From: Cliona cf. orientalis
Lineage: Eukaryota > Porifera > Demospongiae > Clionaida > Clionaidae
DNA: 64,000 nt
Assembly (NCBI GenBank): GCA_963930775.1
Contig: OZ005690.1
Coordinates: 7,920,225-7,984,224 of the forward strand
Reading direction: 5' to 3'
Positions within the stretch are counted from its first letter, which is position 1. Every line of letters starts with the position of its first letter. This document shows, piece after piece, positions 21,565-33,197 of the stretch. Below the pieces are notes generated by a model, which searched no databases, had not been told where the DNA came from, and saw only the letters and a list, made by a program, of their open reading frames with translations. A program made the translations under genes and the position numbers.

Positions 21565-24500
21565 GTAAGTCAAATAAAACTCGAGTTCTGGAGAGTGCAT
21601 ACCCCGCATGCATGTTGCATCTTGCTTGCAGCAGAGTGCATTTGCAGGATCCATCCATTGCAGCGTGAACCCTGTTGACCATCTTTATCTACATATTCAT
21701 GATATTGTAATGTTATGTGGGCTGCAGACTCTGAAGCTTGCGTGCAGTTACGTACAAAGTTGGCCAGAGGATAGTTGCAATAATCATTGAGATCTGACAT
21801 AGTGAGGGCTGATGGGCGTTTACATGGAAATCATAGCAGCCCTTACAGAATCACAGAAATATTAGATGACACGATGACTATGCAATAATTAGCATCAGTC
21901 AGTGAACCCTGAAATAAATTAGGCACATGAACAATACAATTTATGTCAGCATGAATTAGACAAGTTTTCATAACGTTCAACATTACAATATTGTTGTGTG
22001 CATGAGCAGAAAGAAAACACTGTTTGCTACACTCATGGGGCTTACCAATCGCATAATGAGGCATGTTTTTCGATGGATATGTTGTTATTTAGATGCCTAG
22101 ATGTCCAGATTTGGCAATTTTTGACTAACAGACGACACAACTGATTTCATAATCATTATCCGTTGCACATGTGCGTGGAGTAATTATCAGGGATAAATCA
22201 GAGTGATGTCAAAGCCCACAGCCTTTGCTTTCTCCCTGAACTTGTACTTACACTCGTACCCAACGATCCATGCACAAGCATAAGCAATATAATAGTACTT
22301 TTTTCTTGGCCACGTAACCACGCCTATGGATAGTGCTTACGCAATGCATATTGCATACTAGCATGCGCTTTCTGCTCATGTGCACACACAACTAAGTGGC
22401 CTAGTATATGTATATGAACTGGTAAAGATCATGGACATGTTCTAATAATCTGATTACAGTGGAATACCTTTAGAGGAGGTAGGACATGATCATGTGCGAG
22501 CCCAAAATTGCTTTGTCAAACTTATTCCCATAGTGATGCAGTACAAAACAGCAAGTCACTCAATCATAAGACAGGCTTGGCCATTGCTCGGCATCAACGT
22601 TAAAAAGGATTTAGTGCCTGAGCCCCGCTGTGCCCCGTAATTTGGCACTGCTAGCAATGATTTGTACATAGTTTTTATGGAGAGAAATTGTGTGTGTGGC
22701 TTAATAATAACTTCCTGTTGTGCCTCCATCGATCCTCTGTGTGGATAGATAACTGTCTATGCTGAGTACATAGGTGCAAGTTTCAAGGAAAAATATTGAT
22801 CACAATTGGAGTTATACACATGAGTGTCGTTTTTTAATTATATATCGGAGCGGTTAATTGTGCCCATAACTACATTTAATACAAATGTATGAACATAATA
22901 TCAAAATAAAGCCAAAACCTTCATGATAAACTAAAAAGGAGAAAATTAAAGGAAAAGAAGATTTTTTCACATTCAGCCATTATTGAATATTAATTAAATT
23001 TTATGCCTTAAGGTCCCTTTTCTCAGAGCAGGTCACATTTTTATGAGTTACACAAATAAACTATAATATTATAACTGACAGGATATGGGTAATATTATAC
23101 AATGTTTTACCTATGAGGTACACTATAATAATGAATGCAGTGGAGTGCAGGATCCTCACCGCTGCATGCATGACTGTGACTCCGATCCGGTGTGTGTATA
23201 TAGCATGGCTGTGACTATTATGGCCACACCTGCATTCTTATTCAAGTTCATGATCAATCTCGGGAGCATTGAACTATCTGAATTTCAACAGGGTCCTGGT
23301 TAGGGGTAGGTAAATAATGCTGGCATAATTTTGAGCATAATAGGTGTGTGTAAGTAGTTGGGAATTATGCTAGCTAGCATTATAGGCATCTACTGGCATA
23401 TTTTGAGAATTTTAGGGCACACAACTGGCAGGCACATGTAGCTGTTCAACACAAGTAAATTGAACAACGCCAGGCCTGGACTACATATTGTGGACTGGTG
23501 AAGGGTTGATCAATCAGCTGTTGCCCGCTTTCGAATCTGAGAACATGTAAAACTAACATGGCTACGTACACTCGACGATAGTGTAACCAAATCTCCCTAT
23601 GTATCCTACAGGTTTTTATTAACATTATGGTTGCATGGTTCGACTTGAGCATAATGGACAATGCATTGGGAATTATAGGTACACTTCCTGAGCATTATTA
23701 GGAATTTTTTGAGCATTTGAGAATAGCATAATTTATACTTACCCCTAGTCCTGGTAGATCATAGTTCTCTGCAGATCAGTGGGATGATCTGATGCACTTG
23801 AGAGGCACTCCCTATTTGCACTGTCCACTGCCTTACCAACTCCATAGATCAGGAAAGCACAGAATGGTAATCAGTCATGTAGCTGAGGTATAGGTGCCAG
23901 ACTGGCAGAGCTACACACTAGCTACTACACCACTGAACATCATCACCACTATAATTCCAGGTTTAAATTTGGACAGACAGACAGACAAAAATCACCAAAT
24001 GCATAATTATATGATTGCAGTAACCGCATCTGCCTAATCTTTGCAACAAGAGTTAATGTTATTTGTACTACAACCACCACATTTCTGTATAATAATAATA
24101 TCATTATAATTATATTATACTCGGGTATAGCACTTACAGTAACTTTGTACTCCTTGCAGGATCAAATTATGTTGAGACTAAGAAGCAATTAATTGACTAG
24201 CCATAATATTATTGTAGAATTAGTTGCCTCCACTATTATAATGATTAATTCATAATGTATTTTCTGTGTGTTGACCATCTGGCAGTGCCTGTTTAATCAT
24301 GATTTTTGTATTCTGAATAATTTTAAACCACCGACAACGGGTTACAGGGTCATATCTTCCCTTGGTACACACTGTAGCAACCATGCACAAAATTAAGTTT
24401 GAGATGCTGCAGCTACTAAAAACTCAGTTTAATAGCAACAAAGAACTACATGTACGCTACCTTTGAAAGGATTGCTATAATAATTATACTATAAACTAAC

Positions 24501-24583
24501 AATGTTAATCAAAACTAGATCAAAACTAAAAGTTCATCAACTACTGGTTGTCACCTTCAAATGTGACGGTTAAAGTTCGCAGT
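21565..24583. other. Intergenic or 3' intronic stretch, repeats only
   Basis: No exon with good coding character was found. A possible last acceptor for the Roc-COR gene (CTCCTTGCAG before GATCAAATT, near 24160) would create an immediate TGA in phase 1, but this is speculative. The stretch contains pieces of the 19020-type repeat (22060-22460) and copy 2 of the 17400-type repeat (23760-24060). Confidence 0.5.
23760..24060. repeat. Dispersed repeat, copy 2 of 3
   Basis: It has the same order of blocks as 17400-17720: GCACTTGAGAGGCACT, CAGGAAAGCACAGAATGG, GACAGACAGACAAAAATCAC, then GATTGCAGTAACC. It is more diverged than the other two copies. Confidence 0.6.
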
Positions 24584-26650
24584 TCAGTTGAAGACGGCAT
24601 TGAAGTCCTTGGACTCCTGGCCCTCCTTGATGCAAGTTACTGGAATCAGAGGGTGCTTTGTCTTCATCAGGTAGTTCTGTAAGGTGTGGTACTGATAACT
24701 AGCATGTTCAATGGTTTTTTCCCCAAAGTACAACACTGATATTAAACACAAACACTCTCCCCAAGTACCCCATTCCAAGATGCTGACAAATATTGCATAC
24801 TTGCACACTACCGTGCATATGTTCATAGAAACATTGGAACAGCACTTACATGTTCATAATACGCAAAATTAATTCTGATATGGCCAGAACAACAACAACA
24901 AAAAATAGTAACGTGAAAATCATACTTGAATGCAATGAATTGATGTAATTGCTTCACTCTACAATTGAGTGATTGCACATCAAGGTGCCTCATCCACCAC
25001 GTAATTATTAATTCACACACGTAAACATTTAAAGCAGGTTGAGCCAGATGATCATGCAATGTAGGAACAAGGAAGTACAATGTCATGTACTCAAATAATG
25101 ATTGTATAGAAAACTTAACTTGCTTGTGGACCCCAAAAAATTACACTTTCTATTTCCTACTTACACATGATGTTTGTTACTCTAGTTGGCATTGTGCCAC
25201 GACATAGTAAAATTAGTGTCACATGCGATGTTACCGCGCCCATTAGATTGAAAAGGCTGAAGTGTTGGAGCTGAAAGGTCTGTCGCTAGTGGAGGAAGGT
25301 AAGAGATCTATCAGAAGGACGGGTGAGAGTCGGCCATGCCAGAGTAGCGATGTCTATGTCTAGCTAGATCCACCAAGTGCAAGGTAGTATACCATGAGTA
25401 GATTTACTTTTAGCGAGCGAGAGTACAAGCAGATAGAGATACCAGTCTTCTAGCAGTGCCACGAGTAGCTACGCCCTTGCCTTATTAATGGTCGGCGCGC
25501 ATGCGCACGAGGGTTACGGTAGTCTGTTTGTGTTTGTTTGTCCGTTTGTTTGTTACCAGTCTACTGCCTGTGTATGACATTTATGCAACAAAATGAACGT
25601 ACCAGCCGATTTTCCAAAGGTTTTCAACTAAGGGATTTTGCTAAAAAGCTTTCTCTCACGAGTTATAGCTTATTCTTCATTTTTAGCATAGCGAAGTCAG
25701 CCATTTTTCATTCCCAGTACTGTAAACTAGGGTTAAATCCCCTCCGTATACTACCTGTGGTAATGTCTATAACCATATTATTATGGCTACAGGATACAGT
25801 TCATAGGCTATAGGGCAAACTCAATTGCGCAATCCATAGTTGCCACGTGGCAGTGTCTAATATTAAAATGCTCACTGTTCATCCTGATCACATGTATACC
25901 TGGGTTCGAGACTACATCACAGCTTATGGTCTCATCTTAGAATTGAGTGAGTTACCATCCTGTCATACCAGTAGCTTTATAGTGCATGAGGCCAAGCTTG
26001 GTTGTACTCTTGATTGTACATGTATCTTTAGATGACAGTAGCTATCCAGTGCAGTCTAGCAACCTGGCCAGTATTGCTGTTTTAAAGTTAATATTGTCAG
26101 CTGGTTAGTGTTTCAGAGCCACACACTGCATTAGCACAATTATTGTAGCACTACAAAATATCGTTTTCTACTAGTATATTTACCACCAATCCTGCCTTGT
26201 AATCTTAGCACCATATCAACCATCAACATCTACTGTTAAACACTGCATTTGTGCCGAGCGTTCTGCACTTTAGTGCTCTAGTTATTTGATGGTGTTCTGG
26301 CGTCCACGAGGAGCACGCGACAATATTTTGTATGTGCACGATTTTTGACAATGCGAGTCCGTATACTAGATCTAAAACAATCACTGCTTATACCGTGGCA
26401 CAATGCCTTCAAGTCCTCCTAATCTATACACTCCCACTCAGGCCCGTAGCCAGACTTTTTAAAGGGGGGGGGGGGGGTGCACATGTGTATGGGTTTAATT
26501 GCTATAATGTACTTGCAACAAGGGTTGGAACATTTCTTGCTGTTGTACTATACAATTTCAATGTACTACTGTAACATGTAGCTACAATGTATTAATAATA
26601 ATGTGAAATGACATGCAATTATTAGGCTGAAAAAAGGGGGGTGCACGTGC

Positions 26651-26687
<37 letters not shown>

Positions 26688-29600
26688 CCTACGGGCCTGC
26701 CACTATTCCTTAAAAATCCCAGATTCTGGCCTCAGTCACTCACATGAGCATATGTCATGGCATTCTTCTTTTCACCATCAGAGGCTCCCTTTCCCACCCA
26801 CACAAAGAGGCTCTTTCCATTATCGGCAATGAAGACATCTTTTGGGTCCAGAGAGCTACGGGACAAAGACCCCTCAGACACAAGAGAGAACTCGAGCTTT
26901 CCTCCCTCATCACTCAGCCGGAACAGAGATGGAGTGAAGCTATCATCTTTCTCCTAATAAAGACACAAATTACATTACATCATGCACCGACCCTATCTGC
27001 AACTTGTAGCGGAATCACGGCAATAGAGTCATAAACTTAGCTTTATGAAAGGGCCTGCTTTGAGCTAAAACATGCTAGCTAGCTGCAATCAAAATCGTCT
27101 TGCTATCTAGCTACCATACTCTGGGACAAACCCTGGTTTTGGCACTAGATGCCCTCTTCTTACCACCATAACCCCCTCTACCAAAATCAGTCAACCCAGC
27201 CCATCTTCTTTGGCTTCCCGCAATTCATTACATGTACATACACACAATGTACCTCTTCATCAGCTTCCACATCCACGTCAGGGAGGCTAGTGTAGAACTT
27301 ATGACTAGAAGATGTGTCTGCTTCATCTGTATTACAAGACTCAGGATTATTACATATAATTTATAGAAATATCTCAAAACCTACCAAGGCTCTCAACCTC
27401 GGGCTTTCCACCACGCTCAGACTGAAAAGGAATGAACAGTTGAAATGATAATAATTATGTTATAGGTACATATCAATGCACATCTTAACTTGCAATAAAT
27501 CATAGTAATGGCATGCATATCTGAAGTAGATTTCAAGCTTAATGGTGTGCTAGTGTTCACTTTTAGACGGTTGATATTACAGAGGTTGTGAGTAAGGTCA
27601 TTTCGTGTTTAATGCTACTGTGATGTAGAAGAGCTGTTTTGGGGTGTTCGTTTAGTGCTACAATCTGATGTCTGTGGCTCTGAAATACTAACCACTGAGA
27701 GAGGATGGCACTGCTGTGGTGGAGATACATGTATGTATATACTAACAGATGCTATTAAATAGCAATACTGGCCGGGCTGCTAGACTAGACTAGACTGTCG
27801 TCTGTTGGTTTCGTATCCAAAGCTATCTGTACAATCAAACTTGGCCTCATGCGCACCTAAGATGGTGAATACATGTTAAATTGTTAACAGAGAATCTTCA
27901 TTGTTTGCAAATATTCAGCAAACAATCCAAGATGCCTCGATGCCTCCTTGGTATCGTTTACAACTGCCCACTCAATGGTAGGCTTTTCGCTCGCTATGTT
28001 TGAAACTGATCCTTTATTTCTAGCGTGTGTGGCTATGTACAAGCCAATCATTAAATTTGTCACGCTTGCCACACAATATTCTATAGCTAGTAGAACATGA
28101 TAACAAGAAAACCTCAGTCATTCATCAACAATACTTGGCAATGACACTTCCTGGTATCGCCTTCTACTATGGTAATCGTTACACAAAAATTAATGGCGAG
28201 TCTATGCACTCAATTTTTAATATTGCACAGTATTGTGCTTTACTAGGATGACCAATCAGATACCTTGAGTTTTTGGATGTACTGAACAGCAGTGAATTTT
28301 TCATCCTTGTTGCATGTTTTACCATTCCACTACAAGATAAAAAGAAATAGGTACAGGTATAATTATAATTAGTACGTCATGTTTTGTATGAATAGCTACA
28401 TGTATTCTACTATATTAATTATTATTATCATAGCACTTTGTATGCTTATCATTATACACACTTGGTAGATGGTGAGTCCAAGGTCGAGAATGAACACATC
28501 GCTGGAGTCCAGTGACTTTCTGGAGAGGGAAACTTCCTTCACAGCAATCTTCCTCTTTACTCCATGGAAGTGCAACAGACGTGGGGTATACTTAGTGGGC
28601 TCCACATGACGGAATCCAGTATCAGCTCTGCACGAGTGAGTTAATGCGTACAAGTATCATGTATAATAATTGTGTGTGTACCACTATTGTCACAATCACT
28701 CACTATCCATCATGATCACTCATAATTATACATATACAACGAAAAATATTTTTCAGACGATCAATTTTCTTATATAGTCCGTGTCCTAACCTGGAGGGCA
28801 TAAAAGATGCGCTCTCCTACAAGTTCAGAAGACTCACGATTGGTCATAATTGTTGTGCCGTGTGCACAACCGAGGTTGCCAAGGCCTAGGGGCCATAGAG
28901 ATGCATTCTCGAGCTCGAGCGAGTGGCGCAAGCGCCACGCGTTTCGACAGGCCTGCTCGGCAGGCCACCGAGCATCGAGCAAAGCGAGAGGCGATGTCTG
29001 CTTTTTGTCATGGTCTGGTGGTAGATTCGACGTTCGAGCAGAGTGAGAACTTCGCCATTACACAGTGAGTTTGATCAGCTACTCTTGGCCTCCAGTGAGG
29101 GGTGTGGTCTTCATCTGCGCATGCGCGCTATACTAACTGGCACTCGATTGTACTATAGCATGCTGTTAGTAGTGTTCAGTCACATTATCCCATGATTGTG
29201 ACCTCAAACATACTTGTGTAGGTGTGATAATTAAAAAGAATCCAATAATAATTTTGGTCAATCTGTTTCTAAGTCAGGCACTCCTATCCTTTCAGCTTCT
29301 CATGTGCAGTTAAAAAAGATCGCAATGCCTTGGAATGGGATTACCTCGATACCTAGCACCCTGCACATACTATAGCTAGAGCCCAGACGTATGTGCACGC
29401 CCATAATAATATTATGTACAAGTCGGTTCTATCTGATGTCACGCACATGATAAGGCTCCCCTTCCTATCTGGCATGCTGTTGAAAAGATTGGGGTGTCTG
29501 GGGACAAGGTTAATACCATTTCATTAAAACATTAAATCAACAATCTTGAATCAACTCGTAAGTATCCCAAACTTATTCTTATGCATCTAGTGTCATGACA

Positions 29601-32600
29601 ATAACCATTACAGTACGACATTAAAAGTCAGGGATCAGTTTTGACAGGAACTTATGAGCCACTGAAGGTGGCGAAGGAGTGTGTGACTTGCATGCCATCG
29701 AAATACAAAGTCATACATGGAATTAGGAGTAGCTAGCCGTGTGTGTATATGGCAATCGGCATTTCCAATGACACACACTTCCAAATATGGAAAGTATTGT
29801 GCTTAAATTTGTATCTTGATGGTACTCGGGCATACTCGGTAGTTGCTGCTCCTTTGCCGCCTTTAGCAGCTCATTTGCTCCTGGTTTTGACTTACCCTCC
29901 CTCAAGAAGAGTGATTTCATCAAAGTATCCCTTGAACAGCTCTGACTCGTGTCCCATAACTTCCCTGTGCTGCACTGGCTTGTCATCCAGCTGTGTGCAT
30001 TGATAATTAGTTAGTGTGCATAACAAAGATACCATGCCGTGAATTTATTTTTTGGTCAGATTATAAATCGTCAGACAATAATCATCAGTAGTATAATGAA
30101 TAATACTGTGTTATTCATAACAGTAAGTTACTCATAACAATGTTTACCGATGTTATCCACTGTAACAGTCTCTCAAGTCTACAAGATACCGTAAATTCTG
30201 GTTAATAAGCACATGTGCTTATCACTGTCGGTGGTAAGGATATATGCACCTATTAAGTATAGCCTATCTCATGGAGACGGCTATCAAATGGTGAATATTA
30301 TTGTCATCTTATTTGGTGCCTGCGCTTATTAGACAACAGGAAGGAAGTATGCACTTAATAAGTATGTGTGCTTATTAACCAGACTTTATGGGCATTATAT
30401 ATGGACAAGGAGGTTCCACAGAAGTGGCTTCAGTCCAGGAATTACTTCCCAACTACAAAGACTAACAATTGGCTCTGGACATGCAGATGTTGTGTTGTAG
30501 AATGCTCAGAGATCACTAAGTTTGGGGGTTCATTCCCAAGCAACTTGTGAGTTATGACAAAGAGGTTGGCAGGAGAGAGATTTGAGAATCTACGTCGTTC
30601 CAGCATGCTACATTGTACATGTACGCATATGATATACACATGGTATACTGCAACAGATTCCTTATTAGTGCACAGTGCGAGTGGAGACAGTTACTGAACC
30701 TTAAGTTCAGTATTATGGTACAAGTTTATGACTTAACGCTAAAACAGATGATGAATACTTATCAGTTAAAATAGCACATGTTGACTACAGTTTATGTGCA
30801 ATTTCTAGTCTAAGGCATATTGCCCATTAAAGGTGAATATAATCTCTAGCTTGAATCTGGCATGGGCGGCTAAGCACGCACGCACGCTAGGAAAAAATCA
30901 ACAGCAAAAACAGAGGAACACTGGCCATGTAGGACCGTGACAGTGGATGGAGATTATAGTAACATATGAGGCTAGTTAGTGGATAATATTAATTTTTATC
31001 AAGCTATAATATTACAGTAACAACTTGGTTATTGCACAATGTTCGTAATGGTAAGCCGTAAATGGTAAAATTATTGTAAGTACTTGTAGCTTACTTTCTA
31101 CTGGACTACACAATAAAGCTTGAGGCTTTCATAATAATAATAATTATTATTATACATTTGCACCTCTATTGATCAATATCTCAGTGTGATCAACAAGGAG
31201 CTACATTACCACACAATAAATTTTGATCAGGTGTGTAACTGCTGACTAGTGTGCTCTTTGTTCTCCATGGAATATCAACACGATGTTTTGATCACTGAGT
31301 CGCCAGTACATGTAGTTTTCGAGTGCATGCTAAATTGTTTTTGTCAGTTACTATAATAACCACCTCCTAGGCGGAAGTACATGTACATGTATGGGAACAA
31401 GACACTGTCACTATCACCAATCACAAAAAGGCTTCTACACGAGTACACACTATGACAGAACTGGTTAGCACTACTACGCTCCAGATAAGGCTTGAAAAGA
31501 CACTCTAAATCTAAGCATCTGGAAACAATCGACAGGGATAAAAAAATTTAATTAGTACTTGCTTCAATGGATGTGCACTATGTCAGAGACACATACTGCT
31601 ATTGTTCTAGCTAGTGAATGCCTTTATTAATGACCTCATGTAATATGGACACAATAACACACATCACCCCAAATTCATTTCCTACTGTGACTAGTGCCTC
31701 CCTCTCCCAAATATGTGATTTGTTCTACTCTACTGAAATAGTAATAATTGTTTCATGCATGAGCACACAAGAATAACTGCAGTTCAGATTCCAAATGGAA
31801 AAAGAATGCTCAACTATTCTAGTGGTTCACACGGAAGAGCACCCAATCTAGTGCTCCACGTGGCTCCTTATTTGGACAAAGTTTACACATGCACACAAAT
31901 ATTTTCATACACATACACCAAAGTTGACTTAAGGGTTTACTGTCAATGATACATGTAGATTGTGATTGCAATCTATCCCGTAACAACATTTGTTCAATTT
32001 TTAGTATTTTAGTGTACTCCTTGTCAACATCATAAACTATACTTATATTATTATGCTCCAGGTGGGCAGCTCACCAGAGTGTCCAACTCCACAGTTTTAT
32101 AGGCAGCTGTGCCATACTCATCCTGACTAGAGTACTGACCGATCCAGAAGTGCACATCATAGAGCAGCTCCTATATCAATAGAGCAAGGCAGGTCCAAGA
32201 CATGTCTGAGTTAAAATTAATGTGATAGTATGGTGATCTCAATGCTGTAAGGATTGAAATCTTCAATTAGGAGATCAATCCAAGTAAATTCACTACAAAC
32301 AAACTAACACATCAGGTAACATCAAATTTCTGTTAACAGTGATACCCAGAAAAAACATATCGACACAGAGCATTGGTGATGATTGCATGGTTAAAAATTC
32401 ATAGTACAATAGTGTACCGAGTCACGCATCAATGCACTATAATAGTCAGAATGGACAAACTAACTCACATCCTCTCCTGGGTTTTTGTAGGTATTGAGGA
32501 TAATGTAGGAATCTCCATTGTAGAACTTGCCATAGTCATCCTTGGGCCAGTGTGTGACCTGCAAGAGAAAACCCAAGTTCATGGCAAAGTACAACTGACA

Positions 32601-32995
32601 AGATGTTTTTGGGGGGGGGGGGGGGGGGGGGGGGGCGATTTGTGGGTTGTTGAACAAATTTTTTTGCAAGGGCTGTTCTACAGAGCCCTAGTTAGCAGAC
32701 CAGTAATGCTATCAGTACATCACTGTATCAGTGCATCGTAGTCTACCTTGAACTTGACTATACGCCAGATCTGTATTCCAACCTTGCCTCCAGCGCCCTT
32801 CCAAGCTGGCTCAGTCTCTGCAGACTCTTTCTTTACCTATCATGCATGACAAAACAGAGCATCAAACTTGACGGCTCACTGGGTGCTATTGCTAGCAGCA
32901 AATTATGTAAGGACCTTTCTCTCGGTGTCAGAGCCAAACAGCGCAAGGTTGCTGTCCTTCCAATCGTACTTCTTTGCCTTTCTAAGCCCAGCCAT
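24584..32995 (-). CDS. Severin/gelsolin-type actin-severing protein, three gelsolin domains
   Basis: Eleven exons on the minus strand are 32915-32995, 32747-32836, 32469-32558, 32075-32170, 29896-29990, 28462-28627, 28264-28329, 27385-27421, 27253-27326, 26744-26953 and 24584-24676. They total 1,098 bases and close in frame from ATG to TGA, giving 365 residues, the usual length of severin/fragmin-type proteins. Gelsolin domain 1 shows [47 protein letters not shown] and [12 protein letters not shown]. Domain 2 has [15 protein letters not shown] and [20 protein letters not shown]. Domain 3 has [20 protein letters not shown] and [15 protein letters not shown]. The family binds Ca2+ and severs and caps actin filaments in the cytoplasm. 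Introns range from 58 bases to 2.1 kb. It is divergent from the membrane-protein gene at 33198. Confidence 0.95.
24677..26743 (-). other. Last intron of the severin gene
   Basis: This 2.1-kb intron has no second gene. It holds a GAGGGTTACGGTAGT repeat end at about 25495-25525, preceded by the palindrome GCGCATGCGC (25497-25506), and the CAGGCCCGTAG element at 26439-26699. Short open frames here belong to repeats. Confidence 0.6.
26439..26699. mobile_element. CAGGCCCGTAG element with poly-G and poly-C arms, 261 bp
   Basis: The ends CAGGCCCGTAG and CTACGGGCCTG are perfect inverses. Just inside them are a run of 14 G (26464-26477) and a run of 35 C (26652-26686), each next to GTGCAC. The homopolymers are thus part of the inverted repeats. 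It lies in the last intron of the severin gene. Confidence 0.75.
28855..29060. other. GC-rich, hairpin-rich island in a severin intron
   Basis: A block of about 200 bases rich in CpG stands out from the AT-rich intron. It contains hairpins GTGGCGCAAGCGCCAC (28923-28938) and GGCCTGCTCGGCAGGCC (28950-28966). On the minus strand a short open frame [19 protein letters not shown] begins at 28847 and runs to a possible donor GTTAGG. It does not match the phase of the next severin exon, so it is not an obvious alternative first exon. Origin unknown. Confidence 0.4.
29991..32074 (-). other. Intron 4 of the severin gene
   Basis: This 2.1-kb intron is largely AT-rich. It contains the TACCGTA-type element at 30187-30392. 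No exon or RNA gene was recognised in the remainder. Confidence 0.55.
30187..30392. mobile_element. TACCGTA-type MITE, worn, about 206 bp
   Basis: The left end TACCGTAAATTCTGGTTAAT continues as AAGCACATGTGCTTAT. The right end reads back as CCATAAAGTCTGGTTAATAA, then GCACACATA. The right terminus has lost the exact ACGGTA ending, so the copy is older than its relatives. Confidence 0.65.
32611..32635 (+). repeat. Poly-G run, 25 bases, in a severin intron
   Basis: In the sense of the severin gene this is a C25 run about 52-76 bases upstream of the acceptor of exon 32469-32558. It might act as an extended pyrimidine tract. No inverted partner was found nearby. Confidence 0.85.
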
Positions 32996-33197
32996 TTTCT
33001 TCTTTCTCGATCGATCGAATGACGTCACAGCAAGGAGACGTGATCATGAATAGTGGATATTCAGAGCATGCGCATTACGATCCTGCTAGTGTTGCAAACT
33101 GAAGCGGAAGCTGTGGTGGTGATATTAGCATAATAATTAATAAGTGAGAGGTCCGTGGATATCCTGCAACTCTCCTGACCTGTGCTATTTCAAAATA
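32996..33197. promoter_or_regulatory. Divergent promoter between severin and the four-helix gene
   Basis: Only 202 bases separate the two outward-facing start codons. The gap contains a perfect CRE palindrome TGACGTCA (33020-33027), an NRF-1-like GCATGCGC (33066-33073) and an ETS-type GCGGAAG (33104-33110). No TATA box is seen. A GC-motif, TATA-less layout is usual for divergent housekeeping promoters in animals. Co-regulation of the two genes is an inference. Confidence 0.65.

Noticed and set aside
26641-26832. Open frame beginning [10 protein letters not shown]
   Set aside because: The proline run is the C35 homopolymer of a mobile element. The rest is the antisense shadow of the severin exon 26744-26953.
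27884-28072. Minus-strand frame containing [20 protein letters not shown]
   Set aside because: It lies in a severin intron. It starts with SEK, as the real exon at 27385 starts with SER, but the phase and the gelsolin pattern do not fit. It remains an unexplained short frame.
28770-29068. Overlapping frames on both strands rich in Arg and Ala
   Set aside because: The open frames are a result of high GC content in the island. Apart from a 19-codon start near a donor site there is no evidence of coding.
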